46,810 bases of DNA, from assembly GCA_944391965.1 (NCBI GenBank), contig CALXVH010000012.1, positions 1 through 46,810 of the forward strand, written 5' to 3'. Each line of letters begins with the position of its first letter. The stretch's first letter is position 1. Source of the stretch: an uncultured Clostridia bacterium (lineage in GTDB: Bacteria; Bacillota; Clostridia; TANB77; CAG-508). Of this stretch, positions 7,878 to 16,376 are shown in pieces. The notes beneath the pieces were generated by a model. It was not told where the DNA came from, searched no databases, and saw only the letters and a list, made by a program, of their open reading frames with translations. The position numbers were made by a program, and so were the translations under genes.

Positions 7878-8075
7878 ATGGATGTAAAAATTATATTGTC
7901 AATTGTAGGAGCATTAATATCATTAGTAGCGGTTGTTTTAATATATAATGCTCGAAAAATTGTAAGAGAAAGATTTAGTTTTGGAGACCAAAACAGTGGG
8001 ACTTTAGCGGTAAAAACTATTGGTATGGTCTTATTTTGTATAGGAATGTTAATAATATTTTTTAATTTAACATAA
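7878..8075 (+). CDS. Small membrane protein, 65 aa
   Basis: ATG at 7878; only a weak site is present (AAAAAGGATG, 12 bases upstream). It has two hydrophobic helices (about 4-23 and 43-62) separated by a basic stretch with ARKIVRERFSFG. It is followed 21 bp later by a second membrane protein gene with a good site (AAGGGGG), so they form a pair. A+T-rich codon use returns here to the chromosomal norm. Function unknown. Confidence 0.65.
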   Translation: MDVKIILSIVGALISLVAVVLIYNARKIVRERFSFGDQNSGTLAVKTIGMVLFCIGMLIIFFNLT

Positions 8076-8096
8076 GAAACAAGGGGGAATTTACAA

Positions 8097-8576
8097 ATGA
8101 AACAATTAAGTTCAATGTTATCATTGCTTTTTGCAGGATTATTCTGGGTATTTAGAGTAGTACTTGCATACACAACAGCAACAGGGAAGGATTTAGGATT
8201 TCCAGTACAAGATTTTACAGTAGAAGTAATTTTATTATTTGTTGTACTAATATTACTTGTATTTATCTATAAGAGAAATCTAATAGCTGGAATAATTTAT
8301 TTATTAGTTTATGCTGGTTATTTTGGACCACAGTTATTTAATTCAATTATGACTGTTGCAACATCTGATGGAGGAGCAGATATTTATACTTATGATACAA
8401 TAATAGCTTCTACAATAGGTATTGCAGTTGCATTATTTGCATTTTTAAATATATTAGTAGATAAGAATAGGAAGGCACATCCAACAGATAAGAAAACAGA
8501 TTGGTTTTATAAGAACGAACAATATGATAGAAAATTAGATGATAGAGCAGATAAAAATAATTATAGAACTTTATAA
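8097..8576 (+). CDS. Integral membrane protein, 159 aa
   Basis: The site AAGGGGG lies 9 bases before ATG. Hydrophobic helices occur at about 5-25, 42-58, 63-82 and 104-123; the tail (about 125-159) is charged and cytoplasmic-looking, rich in Lys/Asp/Asn (DDRADKNNYRTL). No catalytic motif. It forms a two-gene unit with the 65-aa membrane protein and ends in a good terminator. Confidence 0.7.
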   Translation: MKQLSSMLSLLFAGLFWVFRVVLAYTTATGKDLGFPVQDFTVEVILLFVVLILLVFIYKRNLIAGIIYLLVYAGYFGPQLFNSIMTVATSDGGADIYTYDTIIASTIGIAVALFAFLNILVDKNRKAHPTDKKTDWFYKNEQYDRKLDDRADKNNYRTL

Positions 8577-8584
8577 TTTGACTT

Positions 8585-8615
8585 AAGCAAGCTATTTAAG
8601 ATAGCTTGCTTTTTT
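8585..8615 (+). terminator. Rho-independent terminator
   Basis: AAGCAAGCTAT (8585-8595), loop TTAAG, ATAGCTTGCTT, then TTTTT. An 11-bp perfect stem nine bases after the stop. Confidence 0.9.
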
Positions 8616-8634
8616 ATGTAAAATAGAATATAAT
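8606..8634 (+). promoter_or_regulatory. Promoter overlapping the preceding terminator
   Basis: TTGCTT (8606-8611), 17-bp spacer, TATAAT (8629-8634). The -35 is the 3' arm of the terminator hairpin. It would serve the acetyltransferase gene at 8684. Confidence 0.55.
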
Positions 8635-8683
8635 ATTGTCGCAAAAGAATGTACATATATTGTGAAATAGCTGGGGGAAAGAT

Positions 8684-9112
8684 ATGATTAATATAAAAGA
8701 AAATATAAATAATATTGATGAATTTAACTATTTATATGATGCTGTAGGTTGGGGACATTATGATAAAGAAATATCTAAAAAATCACTTGAAAATACAGTA
8801 TATTCAATTTCTATCTACGATAATAAAAAAATAATAGGATATGGTAGAATTATTGGAGATGGAATTTGCTTTATATATGTCCATGATATAATGGTTGTAC
8901 CAGAATATCAGGCTAAAAAGATAGGAACAACAATAATGAACAAGTTACTTGAAAAAGTAGAAAAAATTAAAAATGAAAATCCGAATGTAAGAGTATACTT
9001 AGGAGCATCCAAAGATAAAGAAGAATTCTATAAGAAGTTTGGTTTTATAACAAGAAAAGATGCTGGCTTAGGGGCTGGAATGATTTTAAAAAGAGATGAA
9101 GATATTAAATAA
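8684..9112 (+). CDS. GNAT family N-acetyltransferase
   Basis: A 142-aa single-domain protein of the GCN5 fold, transferring an acetyl group from acetyl-CoA to an unidentified amine. Motif A is visible: the beta-4 strand IMVVPEYQ, then the pyrophosphate-binding loop QAKKIGT, then helix 3 (TIMNKLLEKV). The C-terminal FYKKFGFITR is the usual GNAT motif B. The site is GGGGGAAAG before ATG. It heads a run of three genes to 10210 with short gaps. The substrate cannot be inferred. Confidence 0.85.
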   Translation: MINIKENINNIDEFNYLYDAVGWGHYDKEISKKSLENTVYSISIYDNKKIIGYGRIIGDGICFIYVHDIMVVPEYQAKKIGTTIMNKLLEKVEKIKNENPNVRVYLGASKDKEEFYKKFGFITRKDAGLGAGMILKRDEDIK

Positions 9113-9130
9113 ATATTAAGAGGAGAAGAT

Positions 9131-9535
9131 ATGGATTATAGGTATGAAACAAATGATAAAGCCAGGGAATTCCATAAAAAAAGAACAGCATTTATAGTAA
9201 TCAAAGATAAATTATATTATATCAGAAATAGTGAACAGTCTCATTGGGAATTTTGCAAAAAGAAAGGTATTTCTAAAGAACAGTTTAACAAAATGACAAG
9301 AGGTTATTATATAGATGAAAATATAGTTTTTTATAAAGGAAATTTTACATATGATGAAGATCTTATAAAAGATGGATTGAAATACATAATGAAAATAAAA
9401 GAGGATTGTAAATTAGGCAAAATGAAAATATATTTTGGACTAAGAATTCCCAAAAAAGATGAACCTTGGGAATATGATTACTATTATGGGAAAATAACAG
9501 CTGATAATCAGCTAATAAAAAACAAGGAGAATTAA
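9131..9535 (+). CDS. Hypothetical protein, 134 aa
   Basis: The site AGAGGAG lies six bases before ATG. It is soluble, rich in Lys and Tyr, with a clear strand-rich look (FIVIKDKLYYIRNS near 20, KIYFGLRIP near 100) and a terminal EYDYYYGKITADNQLI. No known motif. It sits between the acetyltransferase and the kinase-like gene with gaps of 18 and 6 bp, so it is probably cotranscribed with both. Confidence 0.6.
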   Translation: MDYRYETNDKAREFHKKRTAFIVIKDKLYYIRNSEQSHWEFCKKKGISKEQFNKMTRGYYIDENIVFYKGNFTYDEDLIKDGLKYIMKIKEDCKLGKMKIYFGLRIPKKDEPWEYDYYYGKITADNQLIKNKEN

Positions 9536-9541
9536 TATCTT

Positions 9542-10210
9542 ATGAAAATAGAGCAATTGACCAAAAATATAATAGATATTTGTAAAAATAATAATTTAAA
9601 TAAGATATACATATGTGGAAATGGAGCAAGTGGTAAAACCACACTTAGCAAAAAAATCCAAGAGGAAGCGTTAAAATATGGTAATATAAATTTAATTTCA
9701 ACAGATGATTTTTTAGCAAATACAAAAATGAGAGTAAATGCGGTAAGTAATTGGATTGAAAACGAAACAAAATATACAGGACGATACACATCATCTAATT
9801 ATGAATCATATTTTTTAAAAAATGTTTATGAAATTATATATAATATTGACCATGGTGTAGATTGTTTTTATTTTCCTAAAAGATATAAAGAAAAGAATAA
9901 TATAAGACAATTAAAAGCAAATTACTTTTTAACAATTATAGAAGGCGTAGGTACAGTATTTTTAGAAAATGAACAAAATAAATCTTTAACAATATTTTTA
10001 AAATGTAATAAAGAAAATGAAATTAAAAGAAGAAAATCTAGAACAGAGCAACTAAATAGGGATCCAATAGAATTATATGATGAAGAAAGAAGTAGTCAAT
10101 TCAGAGTAAATGTATTAAGCCATATAAATGAATTTGATTTAATTATAGAAAATGATGAAGATTTTAATTATAAAATACTAAATAAAGAAAGTGATAAATT
10201 TGACCATTAA
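9542..10210 (+). CDS. P-loop kinase, uridine-kinase-like
   Basis: A 222-aa protein with Walker A GNGASGKTT (residues about 27-35) and STDDFLANTKMR about 25 residues later, where uridine and pantothenate kinases carry DDF. The strand IIEGVGTV is the probable Walker B region, and the lid is Arg-rich (EIKRRKSRTEQLNRD). This supports phosphorylation of a small nucleoside-like substrate, but not the exact one. The site AAGGAG lies 11 bases before ATG and overlaps the end of the previous gene. Confidence 0.75.
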   Translation: MKIEQLTKNIIDICKNNNLNKIYICGNGASGKTTLSKKIQEEALKYGNINLISTDDFLANTKMRVNAVSNWIENETKYTGRYTSSNYESYFLKNVYEIIYNIDHGVDCFYFPKRYKEKNNIRQLKANYFLTIIEGVGTVFLENEQNKSLTIFLKCNKENEIKRRKSRTEQLNRDPIELYDEERSSQFRVNVLSHINEFDLIIENDEDFNYKILNKESDKFDH

Positions 10211-10319
10211 CTAGGGTATCACAATTTAAGAAAAACTACCTTCAAAGTATTGAGAAATCAATGATTCTTTTTAAATGATTATTACATATTTTGATTAAAA
10301 ATCGTAAAGGAGATAAAGA

Positions 10320-11366
10320 ATGGCAAAAGATTTATTAATTAGAAGTTCCGCTGAAGAATTTATTACATTTAAAGTTCAAGAAAAAGATAAAGGCATTCAA
10401 GTACGTTATGAAAAGGAAACTTTGTGGATGACTCAAAGATCTATGGCTGAATTATTTGATTGTAGCACTGATAATATTTCTTTACATTTAAAAAATATTT
10501 TTATAGAAAACGAATTAGATGGAAATTCAGTTACCGAGGAATTCTCGGCAACTGCTTCTGATGGAAAAAAATATAAAATGAAATTTTATAATCTTGATGC
10601 AATAATTTCAGTTGGATATAGAGTAAATTCTAAAAAAGCGACACAATTTAGAAGGTGGGCAACAAATATACTTAAAACTTTTACAATTCAAGGATATGTA
10701 TTAGATAAAGAAAGAATGAAGAATGGTTCATTTATAGATAAGGATTATTTTGAAAAGTTATTAGAAGAAATTAGAGAAATAAGAATATCAGAAAGAAGAT
10801 TTTATCAAAAAGTAACGGATATTTATGCTACTAGTATTGATTATGATCCAAAGTCTCCTATTTCAATTGATTTTTTTAAAAAAGTACAAAATAAAATGCA
10901 CTATGCAGTATCAAATCAAACTGCAGCTGAAATAATTTATAATAGAGCAGATTCAGAAAAAGAACATATGGGACTTACTAACTGGAAAAATTCTCCTAAT
11001 GGTAAGATAATGAAATCAGATGTAATTATTGCTAAGAATTATTTAGATAAGGAGGAGATAAGAGATTTAGAAGGAATTGTAAGTGCCTTCTTAGAATTGG
11101 CAGAAAATAGAGCAAGAAGACATATACCAATGACGATGGAAGACTGGGCAACTAGAATTGACAAATTTTTATTATCAGATGATAGAGATATATTGAAAGA
11201 TGCTGGCAAGATATCACACGAAATAGCTTGTGATAAAGCATTAACAGAATTTGAAAAATATAGAGTAAAACAAGATAAATTATATAAATCAGATTTTGAT
11301 TTATTACTAGAAGAAGTTGAGAACCAGAAGAGTAAAAAAATAAGTAATAATATAAATAAAAATTAG
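10320..11366 (+). CDS. RhuM family protein
   Basis: A 348-aa protein of the RhuM family (virulence protein RhuM, often on mobile or defence-linked DNA). The N-terminal DNA-binding-like part is typical: ETLWMTQRSMAELFDCSTDN, then SVTEEFSATASDGKKYKMKF and YNLDAIISVGYRVNSKKATQ, then FRRWATNILK. The C-terminal half (about 170-340) is the helical RhuM region with AAEIIYNRADSEKEHMGLTN. The site AAAGGAG lies seven bases before ATG. No biochemical role is established for the family. It lies in a string of accessory genes, with a SWIM-domain gene 30 bp downstream. Confidence 0.92.
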   Translation: MAKDLLIRSSAEEFITFKVQEKDKGIQVRYEKETLWMTQRSMAELFDCSTDNISLHLKNIFIENELDGNSVTEEFSATASDGKKYKMKFYNLDAIISVGYRVNSKKATQFRRWATNILKTFTIQGYVLDKERMKNGSFIDKDYFEKLLEEIREIRISERRFYQKVTDIYATSIDYDPKSPISIDFFKKVQNKMHYAVSNQTAAEIIYNRADSEKEHMGLTNWKNSPNGKIMKSDVIIAKNYLDKEEIRDLEGIVSAFLELAENRARRHIPMTMEDWATRIDKFLLSDDRDILKDAGKISHEIACDKALTEFEKYRVKQDKLYKSDFDLLLEEVENQKSKKISNNINKN

Positions 11367-11396
11367 TGTAAAGTAAAAATAAGGAGAAAAAGTAAT

Positions 11397-11846
11397 ATGG
11401 GAATAGTATCACTAGCAAGTGCTAAGTCATGTTGGCGAGGATTAGATTATTATAAAGAGGATAATGTAGTAAAATTAAATAAAATAAATGAAGTTGAATA
11501 TTCAAGTATTGTAAAAGAAAATAAAAATTACATTGTATACTTAAATATTAAACATCCAAGAAAATCTACTTGTGATTGCCCATTAGCAAAAGGAAGAAGC
11601 GTAATTTGTAAACATATAGTTGCAACATATTTTAGTGCTTTCCCAGAAGAAGCAAGAAATTTTGAAGAAGAGCAAAGTAAATTACAGGAAGAATACGAAG
11701 AATATCAAGATGAGCTTTATGAAAAGGTAATTAGGTATATAAATAAAATGCAGAAAAATGAACTGATAGAAGAATTAATACATATATTTGATTATGGTCC
11801 TGAATGGATATATGATGATTTTATAAAAAGAAATTATATTGAGTAA
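11397..11846 (+). CDS. SWIM zinc-finger protein
   Basis: A 149-aa protein. The SWIM motif CxC...CxH is complete: CDCPLAKGRSVICKHIVATY (residues about 58-77). SWIM fingers bind DNA or protein. The second half is Glu-rich and helical (EEEQSKLQEEYEEYQDELYE). The start follows AAGGAG with a 10-base gap. No nuclease or helicase domain is fused to the finger, so this is a stand-alone form. It follows rhuM closely; cotranscription is likely, a shared function unknown. Confidence 0.8.
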   Translation: MGIVSLASAKSCWRGLDYYKEDNVVKLNKINEVEYSSIVKENKNYIVYLNIKHPRKSTCDCPLAKGRSVICKHIVATYFSAFPEEARNFEEEQSKLQEEYEEYQDELYEKVIRYINKMQKNELIEELIHIFDYGPEWIYDDFIKRNYIE

Positions 11847-11915
11847 AAATACTGAGAGACATATTGACAACAAAAATTATTATATAATGAAATAAAAATA
11901 AAGGAAGTGATAAAT

Positions 11916-12806
11916 TTGAATATTAACTGGTATCCAGGCCATATGGCAAAAACAAAAAGACAAATACAAGAAGACCTAAAACTAATAGATGTAGTAGTAG
12001 AACTATTAGATAGCAGAATACCAATATCTAGTAGAAATCCAGATATAAATACAATAGTAAAAGGAAAAAAGAAAATAATTGTGTTAAATAAAAGTGACTT
12101 AGCTGATGAAAAAGAAACAATAAAATGGGTAGAGTATTTTAAAGCACAAAAAATTCCAGCAGTAATAACAGACGCTAATAGCGGAAAAGGAATAAAAGAA
12201 GTTATAAAACAAGCAGAATTAATAATGAAAGATGAACTAGATAAGAGAGAAGAAAAAGGAAGAACTGGTAGAAAAATTAGAATAATGATACTAGGAATAC
12301 CAAATGTAGGAAAATCATCTTTTATAAATAGACTAGCTAATAAAAATTCTTTAGAGGTAGGTAATAAACCAGGTGTTACAAGAAAAAAACAATGGATAAA
12401 AATTAGTAATAGCATAGAGCTTCTAGATACACCAGGGGTTCTATGGCCAAAATTTGAAAATGATGAAGTAGCTCTTAATTTAGCATATACAGGAACAATA
12501 AAAGATGATGTATTAGAAAAGACAGATGTAGCATTCTATTTTCTAAAGTATATGTTAGAAAACGAAATAGATAAATTAGTAGCAAGATATAACTTAAGCG
12601 AACAAGAATTATTAAATTCATTAAAAAATCAAACTAGACCAGAAAATGAGATAATATATGATATAATGTTGCAAATAGGAAAAACACGCGGAGCAGTAGT
12701 TTCTGGTGGAAATGTAGATGATGTTAAAACTGCAAATATAATATTAGAAGATTTTAGAAGTGGTAAATTAGGAAGAATAACATTAGAGAAAATTCAAGCA
12801 AAATAA
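11916..12806 (+). CDS. rbgA: Ribosome biogenesis GTPase RbgA (YlqF)
   Basis: A 296-aa circularly permuted GTPase that drives late assembly of the 50S subunit. G motifs appear in permuted order: G4 NKSD (VLNKSDLAD), G5-like ITDANSGKG, G1 GIPNVGKSS, G3 DTPGVLWP. The start is TTG at 11916, giving MNINWYPGHMAK, the family N-terminus; the GTG at 11907 lies inside the AAGGAAGTGAT ribosome binding site and is rejected. The C-terminal RNA-binding helical part is intact. mrnC follows 16 bp later. Confidence 0.95.
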   Translation: MNINWYPGHMAKTKRQIQEDLKLIDVVVELLDSRIPISSRNPDINTIVKGKKKIIVLNKSDLADEKETIKWVEYFKAQKIPAVITDANSGKGIKEVIKQAELIMKDELDKREEKGRTGRKIRIMILGIPNVGKSSFINRLANKNSLEVGNKPGVTRKKQWIKISNSIELLDTPGVLWPKFENDEVALNLAYTGTIKDDVLEKTDVAFYFLKYMLENEIDKLVARYNLSEQELLNSLKNQTRPENEIIYDIMLQIGKTRGAVVSGGNVDDVKTANIILEDFRSGKLGRITLEKIQAK

Positions 12807-12822
12807 GAAAGGTAGGGAAACA

Positions 12823-13233
12823 ATGGAGAATATAGCAGAGCCCAAAAGAACTCCAGAAGAAGTTAATTTTTTAAATCCATTAGTTTGGGCATATGTAGGT
12901 GATAGTGTTTATGAATTATTTATTAGAACAAATTTAGTAAATAATTCGAATGAAAAAGTACATAAATTACATGTTAGTGCAATCAAATTTGTTAAAGCAG
13001 CAGGACAGGCTAAAATTTTAAAAGCAATAGAAGAGGAATTAACAGATGAAGAAAAAAATATAGTTCGAAGAGCAAGAAACACTCAAAACCATCATATAGC
13101 CAAAAATGCAACACCAGCAGAATATGCATATGCAACAGCATTTGAAGGATTAATTGGATACTTATATTTAACGAAGCAAGATGAAAGATTAAAATATATA
13201 TTAAATAGATCTTTAGAGGAAGGAAATAAATAA
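12823..13233 (+). CDS. mrnC: Mini-ribonuclease 3
   Basis: A 136-aa protein: an RNase III catalytic domain without the double-stranded RNA-binding domain, as expected for Mini-III, which matures 23S rRNA in Bacillus. The signature LNPLVWAYVGDSVYELFIR carries the metal-binding Asp of the RNase III box. The second acidic site lies in AYATAFEGLIGYLYL. The start is 16 bp after rbgA, with a GAAAGGTAGGG site. It is paired here with rbgA, another 50S maturation factor, and the permease follows one base after its stop. Confidence 0.93.
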   Translation: MENIAEPKRTPEEVNFLNPLVWAYVGDSVYELFIRTNLVNNSNEKVHKLHVSAIKFVKAAGQAKILKAIEEELTDEEKNIVRRARNTQNHHIAKNATPAEYAYATAFEGLIGYLYLTKQDERLKYILNRSLEEGNK

Positions 13234-13234
13234 T

Positions 13235-14335
13235 ATGAATGAAGAAAAGAAAAAATATTATTCTAGGATATTGTTTAAAACAGTAGTATTAGTATTTACT
13301 TTAGTACTATTATTTCTTGCATATAAACTTGCAATGTTTTATGTACCATTTATAATTGCATTTTTAATTGCTACAATGATAGAGCCTTTAATAAAATTTT
13401 TTATGAATAAATGTAAATTAAAAAGAAAGCTATCTGCAACAATCTCACTAGTACTTGTAGTAGTAATAATAGGTTCTTTATTAGCTGTTTTAATTTCTGC
13501 AATTATATCTGAATCGAAAGTATTATTAGATAATTTAAACTCTTCAATGGATGGAGTATATAATTGGGGAATGGAACTTATAAACAATTTTTCAAGTGGA
13601 GAAATAGTTGTACCTCAAGATTGGATTTCTACTGTACAAGATTCTTTAGGTAGTATTATAGATATTGTAAAAAACATAGTGTACAGTTTTGCAACAGGAG
13701 TAATTAATTTTGCAGGACAAGTTCCAGGAGCTATTACATATACAGTTATAACAATTCTGGCAATAATATTTATGTGTTTTGATAGGGATTATGTTAAAAA
13801 ATTATTAAAACAACAAATACCAAAAAAATGGCTTGAAAAAGCTAATGAAATAATTGTAAAATCATTAAAGATAATATGGAATTATATAAAAGCAGAGGCA
13901 AGATTGTCATTATTATGTTTTATATTGATTACTATAGGATTGAACATTCTTAACTTATGTGGATTTAATATAGAGTATGTAGCAATAATGTCTATTTTAA
14001 TAGGATTTGTAGATTTATTACCACTATTTGGTGCAGGATTTATAATGGTTCCTTGGACAGTTGTATTATTAATACAAGGAAATGCACCTGCAGGAATTGC
14101 TGTATTTGTTTTATGGCTTGCTTGGTCTGTTATAAAACAATTCTTAGAGCCAAAATTTGTAAGCAAACAAATGGGAATGCATCCAATATTTACACTATTA
14201 GGAATGTATACAGGATTTAAATTATTTGGTGTAATTGGATTATTATTAGGTCCAATAATATTCTTAATTATAAGGGAAGTATTTTCTAATAATGTAAATA
14301 AAGGAATATTAAAAGACTTTTTCGAACTAGAATAG
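13235..14335 (+). CDS. AI-2E family transporter / YtvI-like sporulation membrane protein
   Basis: A 366-aa polytopic protein of the AI-2E transporter superfamily (usual length 340-380). Paired helices lie at the N-terminus (about 10-45), one near 66-88, and a cluster in the second half with YVAIMSILIGFVDLLPLFGA and the conserved KQMGMHPIFTLLGMYTGFKL near the end. YtvI is the sporulation member found in Clostridia and Bacillus; the choice between YtvI and a general AI-2E family permease cannot be made from motifs. It starts one base after the mrnC stop, so it is translationally coupled. Confidence 0.85.
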   Translation: MNEEKKKYYSRILFKTVVLVFTLVLLFLAYKLAMFYVPFIIAFLIATMIEPLIKFFMNKCKLKRKLSATISLVLVVVIIGSLLAVLISAIISESKVLLDNLNSSMDGVYNWGMELINNFSSGEIVVPQDWISTVQDSLGSIIDIVKNIVYSFATGVINFAGQVPGAITYTVITILAIIFMCFDRDYVKKLLKQQIPKKWLEKANEIIVKSLKIIWNYIKAEARLSLLCFILITIGLNILNLCGFNIEYVAIMSILIGFVDLLPLFGAGFIMVPWTVVLLIQGNAPAGIAVFVLWLAWSVIKQFLEPKFVSKQMGMHPIFTLLGMYTGFKLFGVIGLLLGPIIFLIIREVFSNNVNKGILKDFFELE

Positions 14336-14361
14336 GGATTTAGGGACGGTCCTTAAATCCC
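14335..14361. repeat. 27-nt palindromic repeat, copy 1
   Basis: Arms GGGATTTA and TAAATCCC flank an inner GGGACGGTCC. Its first G is the last base of the TAG stop of the upstream permease gene. It folds into a nearly perfect hairpin. Other copies: 16313, 17400, 19314 (reverse), 33580, 33612, 42775. Confidence 0.85.
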
Positions 14362-14378
14362 TATGGAAAGGCGTATAT

Positions 14379-15068
14379 ATGAATAATGAAGAAATACGAG
14401 CTAAATTAATAGAACTAAGTGATGCAAAATATAAGGAATTTCATTCTGGGCTATGCCCAGGAATGGATACAGAAATGCTTGGAGTAAGTATTCCAAAAAT
14501 AAGGAAATTAGCAAAAGAAATTGTAAAAGATAATCCGGAGGAATACTTAAAAAATCCAGAAGAAGAGTATTACGAAGAACTAATGTTACAAGCGTTAGTA
14601 ATAGCAAATTTAAAAATAGATTTAGAAAAAAAGAAAGAATATATAATTAATTTTGTGCCAAAAATAAATTGTTGGGCAGTATGTGACAGTTTTTGTGCAG
14701 GGTTAAAAGATGCAGATAAAAATCCAGAATTTTTTTGGAAAATTATAAGTAGGTATTTTAAATCTAAAAAAGAATATGAAATAAGATTTGCTGTTGTAAT
14801 GTTATTAGACCATTATGTAAAAGAAGAATATATAAACGAAATTTTTGAAGTAATAGACAATATAAAAAATGAAGAGTATTATGTAGAGATGGGAATAGCA
14901 TGGCTTGTGGCAGAAATGTATATCAAGTTTCCAAAACAAACAATGAAATATTTAAAAAATTGTAATTTAAATAAATTTACATACAATAAAGCTTTACAAA
15001 AAGCAAGAGAATCATATAGAGTAAGTAAAGAAGAGAAAGAAATTTTAAATAAGATGAAGAAAAAATAA
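14379..15068 (+). CDS. DNA alkylation repair protein, AlkD-like
   Basis: A 229-aa HEAT-like helical repeat protein of the AlkD family, which removes positively charged alkylated bases (3-methyladenine, 7-methylguanine). Family marks: MLGVSIPKIRKLAKEI near residue 33, INCWAVCDSFCAGL near 105 (the Trp and Asp of the active cleft), EIRFAVVMLLDHYV near 137. The start MNNEEIRAKL follows GGAAAGG within the leader left by repeat copy 1. It is followed 15 bp later by a U32 family gene. Confidence 0.9.
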   Translation: MNNEEIRAKLIELSDAKYKEFHSGLCPGMDTEMLGVSIPKIRKLAKEIVKDNPEEYLKNPEEEYYEELMLQALVIANLKIDLEKKKEYIINFVPKINCWAVCDSFCAGLKDADKNPEFFWKIISRYFKSKKEYEIRFAVVMLLDHYVKEEYINEIFEVIDNIKNEEYYVEMGIAWLVAEMYIKFPKQTMKYLKNCNLNKFTYNKALQKARESYRVSKEEKEILNKMKKK

Positions 15069-15083
15069 TAGGAGGAATATATA

Positions 15084-16313
15084 ATGAAAAAGCCAGAATT
15101 ATTAGCACCAGCAGGTTCATACGAAAAGGCAAAAACAGCATTTAGATATGGGGCAGATGCTGTGTATTGTGGTACATCATCATTATCTTTAAGAACAAGA
15201 GCAGAAATGAATGATGATGCATTAGCAAAAACAATTGAATACGCACATAGTATAGGAAAAAGAGTTCATGTTGCACTTAATATATTTGCTTGGGATACTA
15301 ATTATGAAGAAATAAGAAAACAAGCAAAAATGTTACAAGACATGAAAGCAGATGGAATAATTGTTGCAGATGGTGGAGTTGTAGAAACTGTAAAAGAATA
15401 TGCACCAAATGTAGATATACATATAAGTACACAAGCAAATGTAGTAAGTTTAGAGTCAGCTAAGTTTTGGTATAAAAATGGAGCTAAAAGAGTAATCTTA
15501 GCAAGAGAATTAAATAAAGAACAAATAAGATATATGATGCAAAACAAACCAGAAGATTTAGAAGTAGAAATGTTTGCACATGGTGCAATATGTTTTGGGT
15601 ACTCAGGAAGATGTTTCTTAAGTGATTTTTTAGCTTGTAGAAGTGCAAACTTAGGAGATTGTGCACAAAGTTGTAGATGGGCATATAATTTATATGTAGA
15701 AGAAGCAAATAATCCAGGAAATTTAATGCCTGTGGAAACAGACGAAAAAGGAACATATATATTTTCATCTAAAGACTTATGTTTAATACATGAGATACCA
15801 GAAATTGTAGATATGGGGCTTGATAGTTTAAAAATAGAAGGAAGATTAAAAACAGAATATTATTTAGCAACAATAGTAAATACATATAGAACTGCAATAG
15901 ATGACTATGTTAAAGATCCTAAAAATTATAATGCAGATAAGTACATGCAAGAACTTGAAAAAACTAAAACAAGGGGATTAACTACTTTCTATTTTAATGA
16001 TAGAAATAATAAAGATTTCCAAGAATATGAAGGAAAACAATATAATCCAAATTATGAATTTGGTGGAAAAGTAGTAGAAACAGTTAATGGAAAAACTTCT
16101 GTAGAAATAAAGAATAAATTATCTGTTGGTGACGAAATGGAAATTATAATTCCAGGAAAAATAGAAGTAGTAAAATTTACTATAGAAAAATTATGGGATT
16201 ATGAAACAGACGAAGAAATAGAAACAATAAATCCAGGGGTAAAAGATCAAAAAGTAAAGATGCAATTACCAATAGAAGTAGAAGAAGGTTGGATTATAAG
16301 AAGAAAAAAATAG
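15084..16313 (+). CDS. Peptidase U32 family protein (TrhP/YrrO-like)
   Basis: A 409-aa protein beginning KKPELLAPAGSYEKAKTAFR, the U32 N-terminus. The family's Cys set is present: GYSGRCFLSDFLACR then ANLGDCAQSCRWAY. Although named peptidases, many members (TrhP in Bacillus, YegQ/RlhA in E. coli) hydroxylate RNA uridine or cytidine with prephenate; TrhP acts on tRNA wobble uridine. The C-terminal beta domain (about 325-409) is also typical. A Bacillus-type TrhP2 role is likeliest, but a second U32 gene elsewhere could change that. The site is TAGGAGG. Confidence 0.88.
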   Translation: MKKPELLAPAGSYEKAKTAFRYGADAVYCGTSSLSLRTRAEMNDDALAKTIEYAHSIGKRVHVALNIFAWDTNYEEIRKQAKMLQDMKADGIIVADGGVVETVKEYAPNVDIHISTQANVVSLESAKFWYKNGAKRVILARELNKEQIRYMMQNKPEDLEVEMFAHGAICFGYSGRCFLSDFLACRSANLGDCAQSCRWAYNLYVEEANNPGNLMPVETDEKGTYIFSSKDLCLIHEIPEIVDMGLDSLKIEGRLKTEYYLATIVNTYRTAIDDYVKDPKNYNADKYMQELEKTKTRGLTTFYFNDRNNKDFQEYEGKQYNPNYEFGGKVVETVNGKTSVEIKNKLSVGDEMEIIIPGKIEVVKFTIEKLWDYETDEEIETINPGVKDQKVKMQLPIEVEEGWIIRRKK

Positions 16314-16339
16314 GGAAATAGGGACGTTCCTTAAATCCC
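16313..16339. repeat. 27-nt palindromic repeat, copy 2
   Basis: GGGAAATA, GGGACGTTCC, TTAAATCCC. The first G completes the TAG stop of the U32 gene. The left arm pairs less well than in copy 1. Confidence 0.85.
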
Positions 16340-16376
16340 TATAGAAGAAAAAATAAACTAAAGATAAGGTGATAGT

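Noticed and set aside
11864..11888. Promoter for rbgA
   Set aside because: TTGACA and TATAAT are present but only 13 bases apart, too close for sigma-A. A better-spaced pair was not found.
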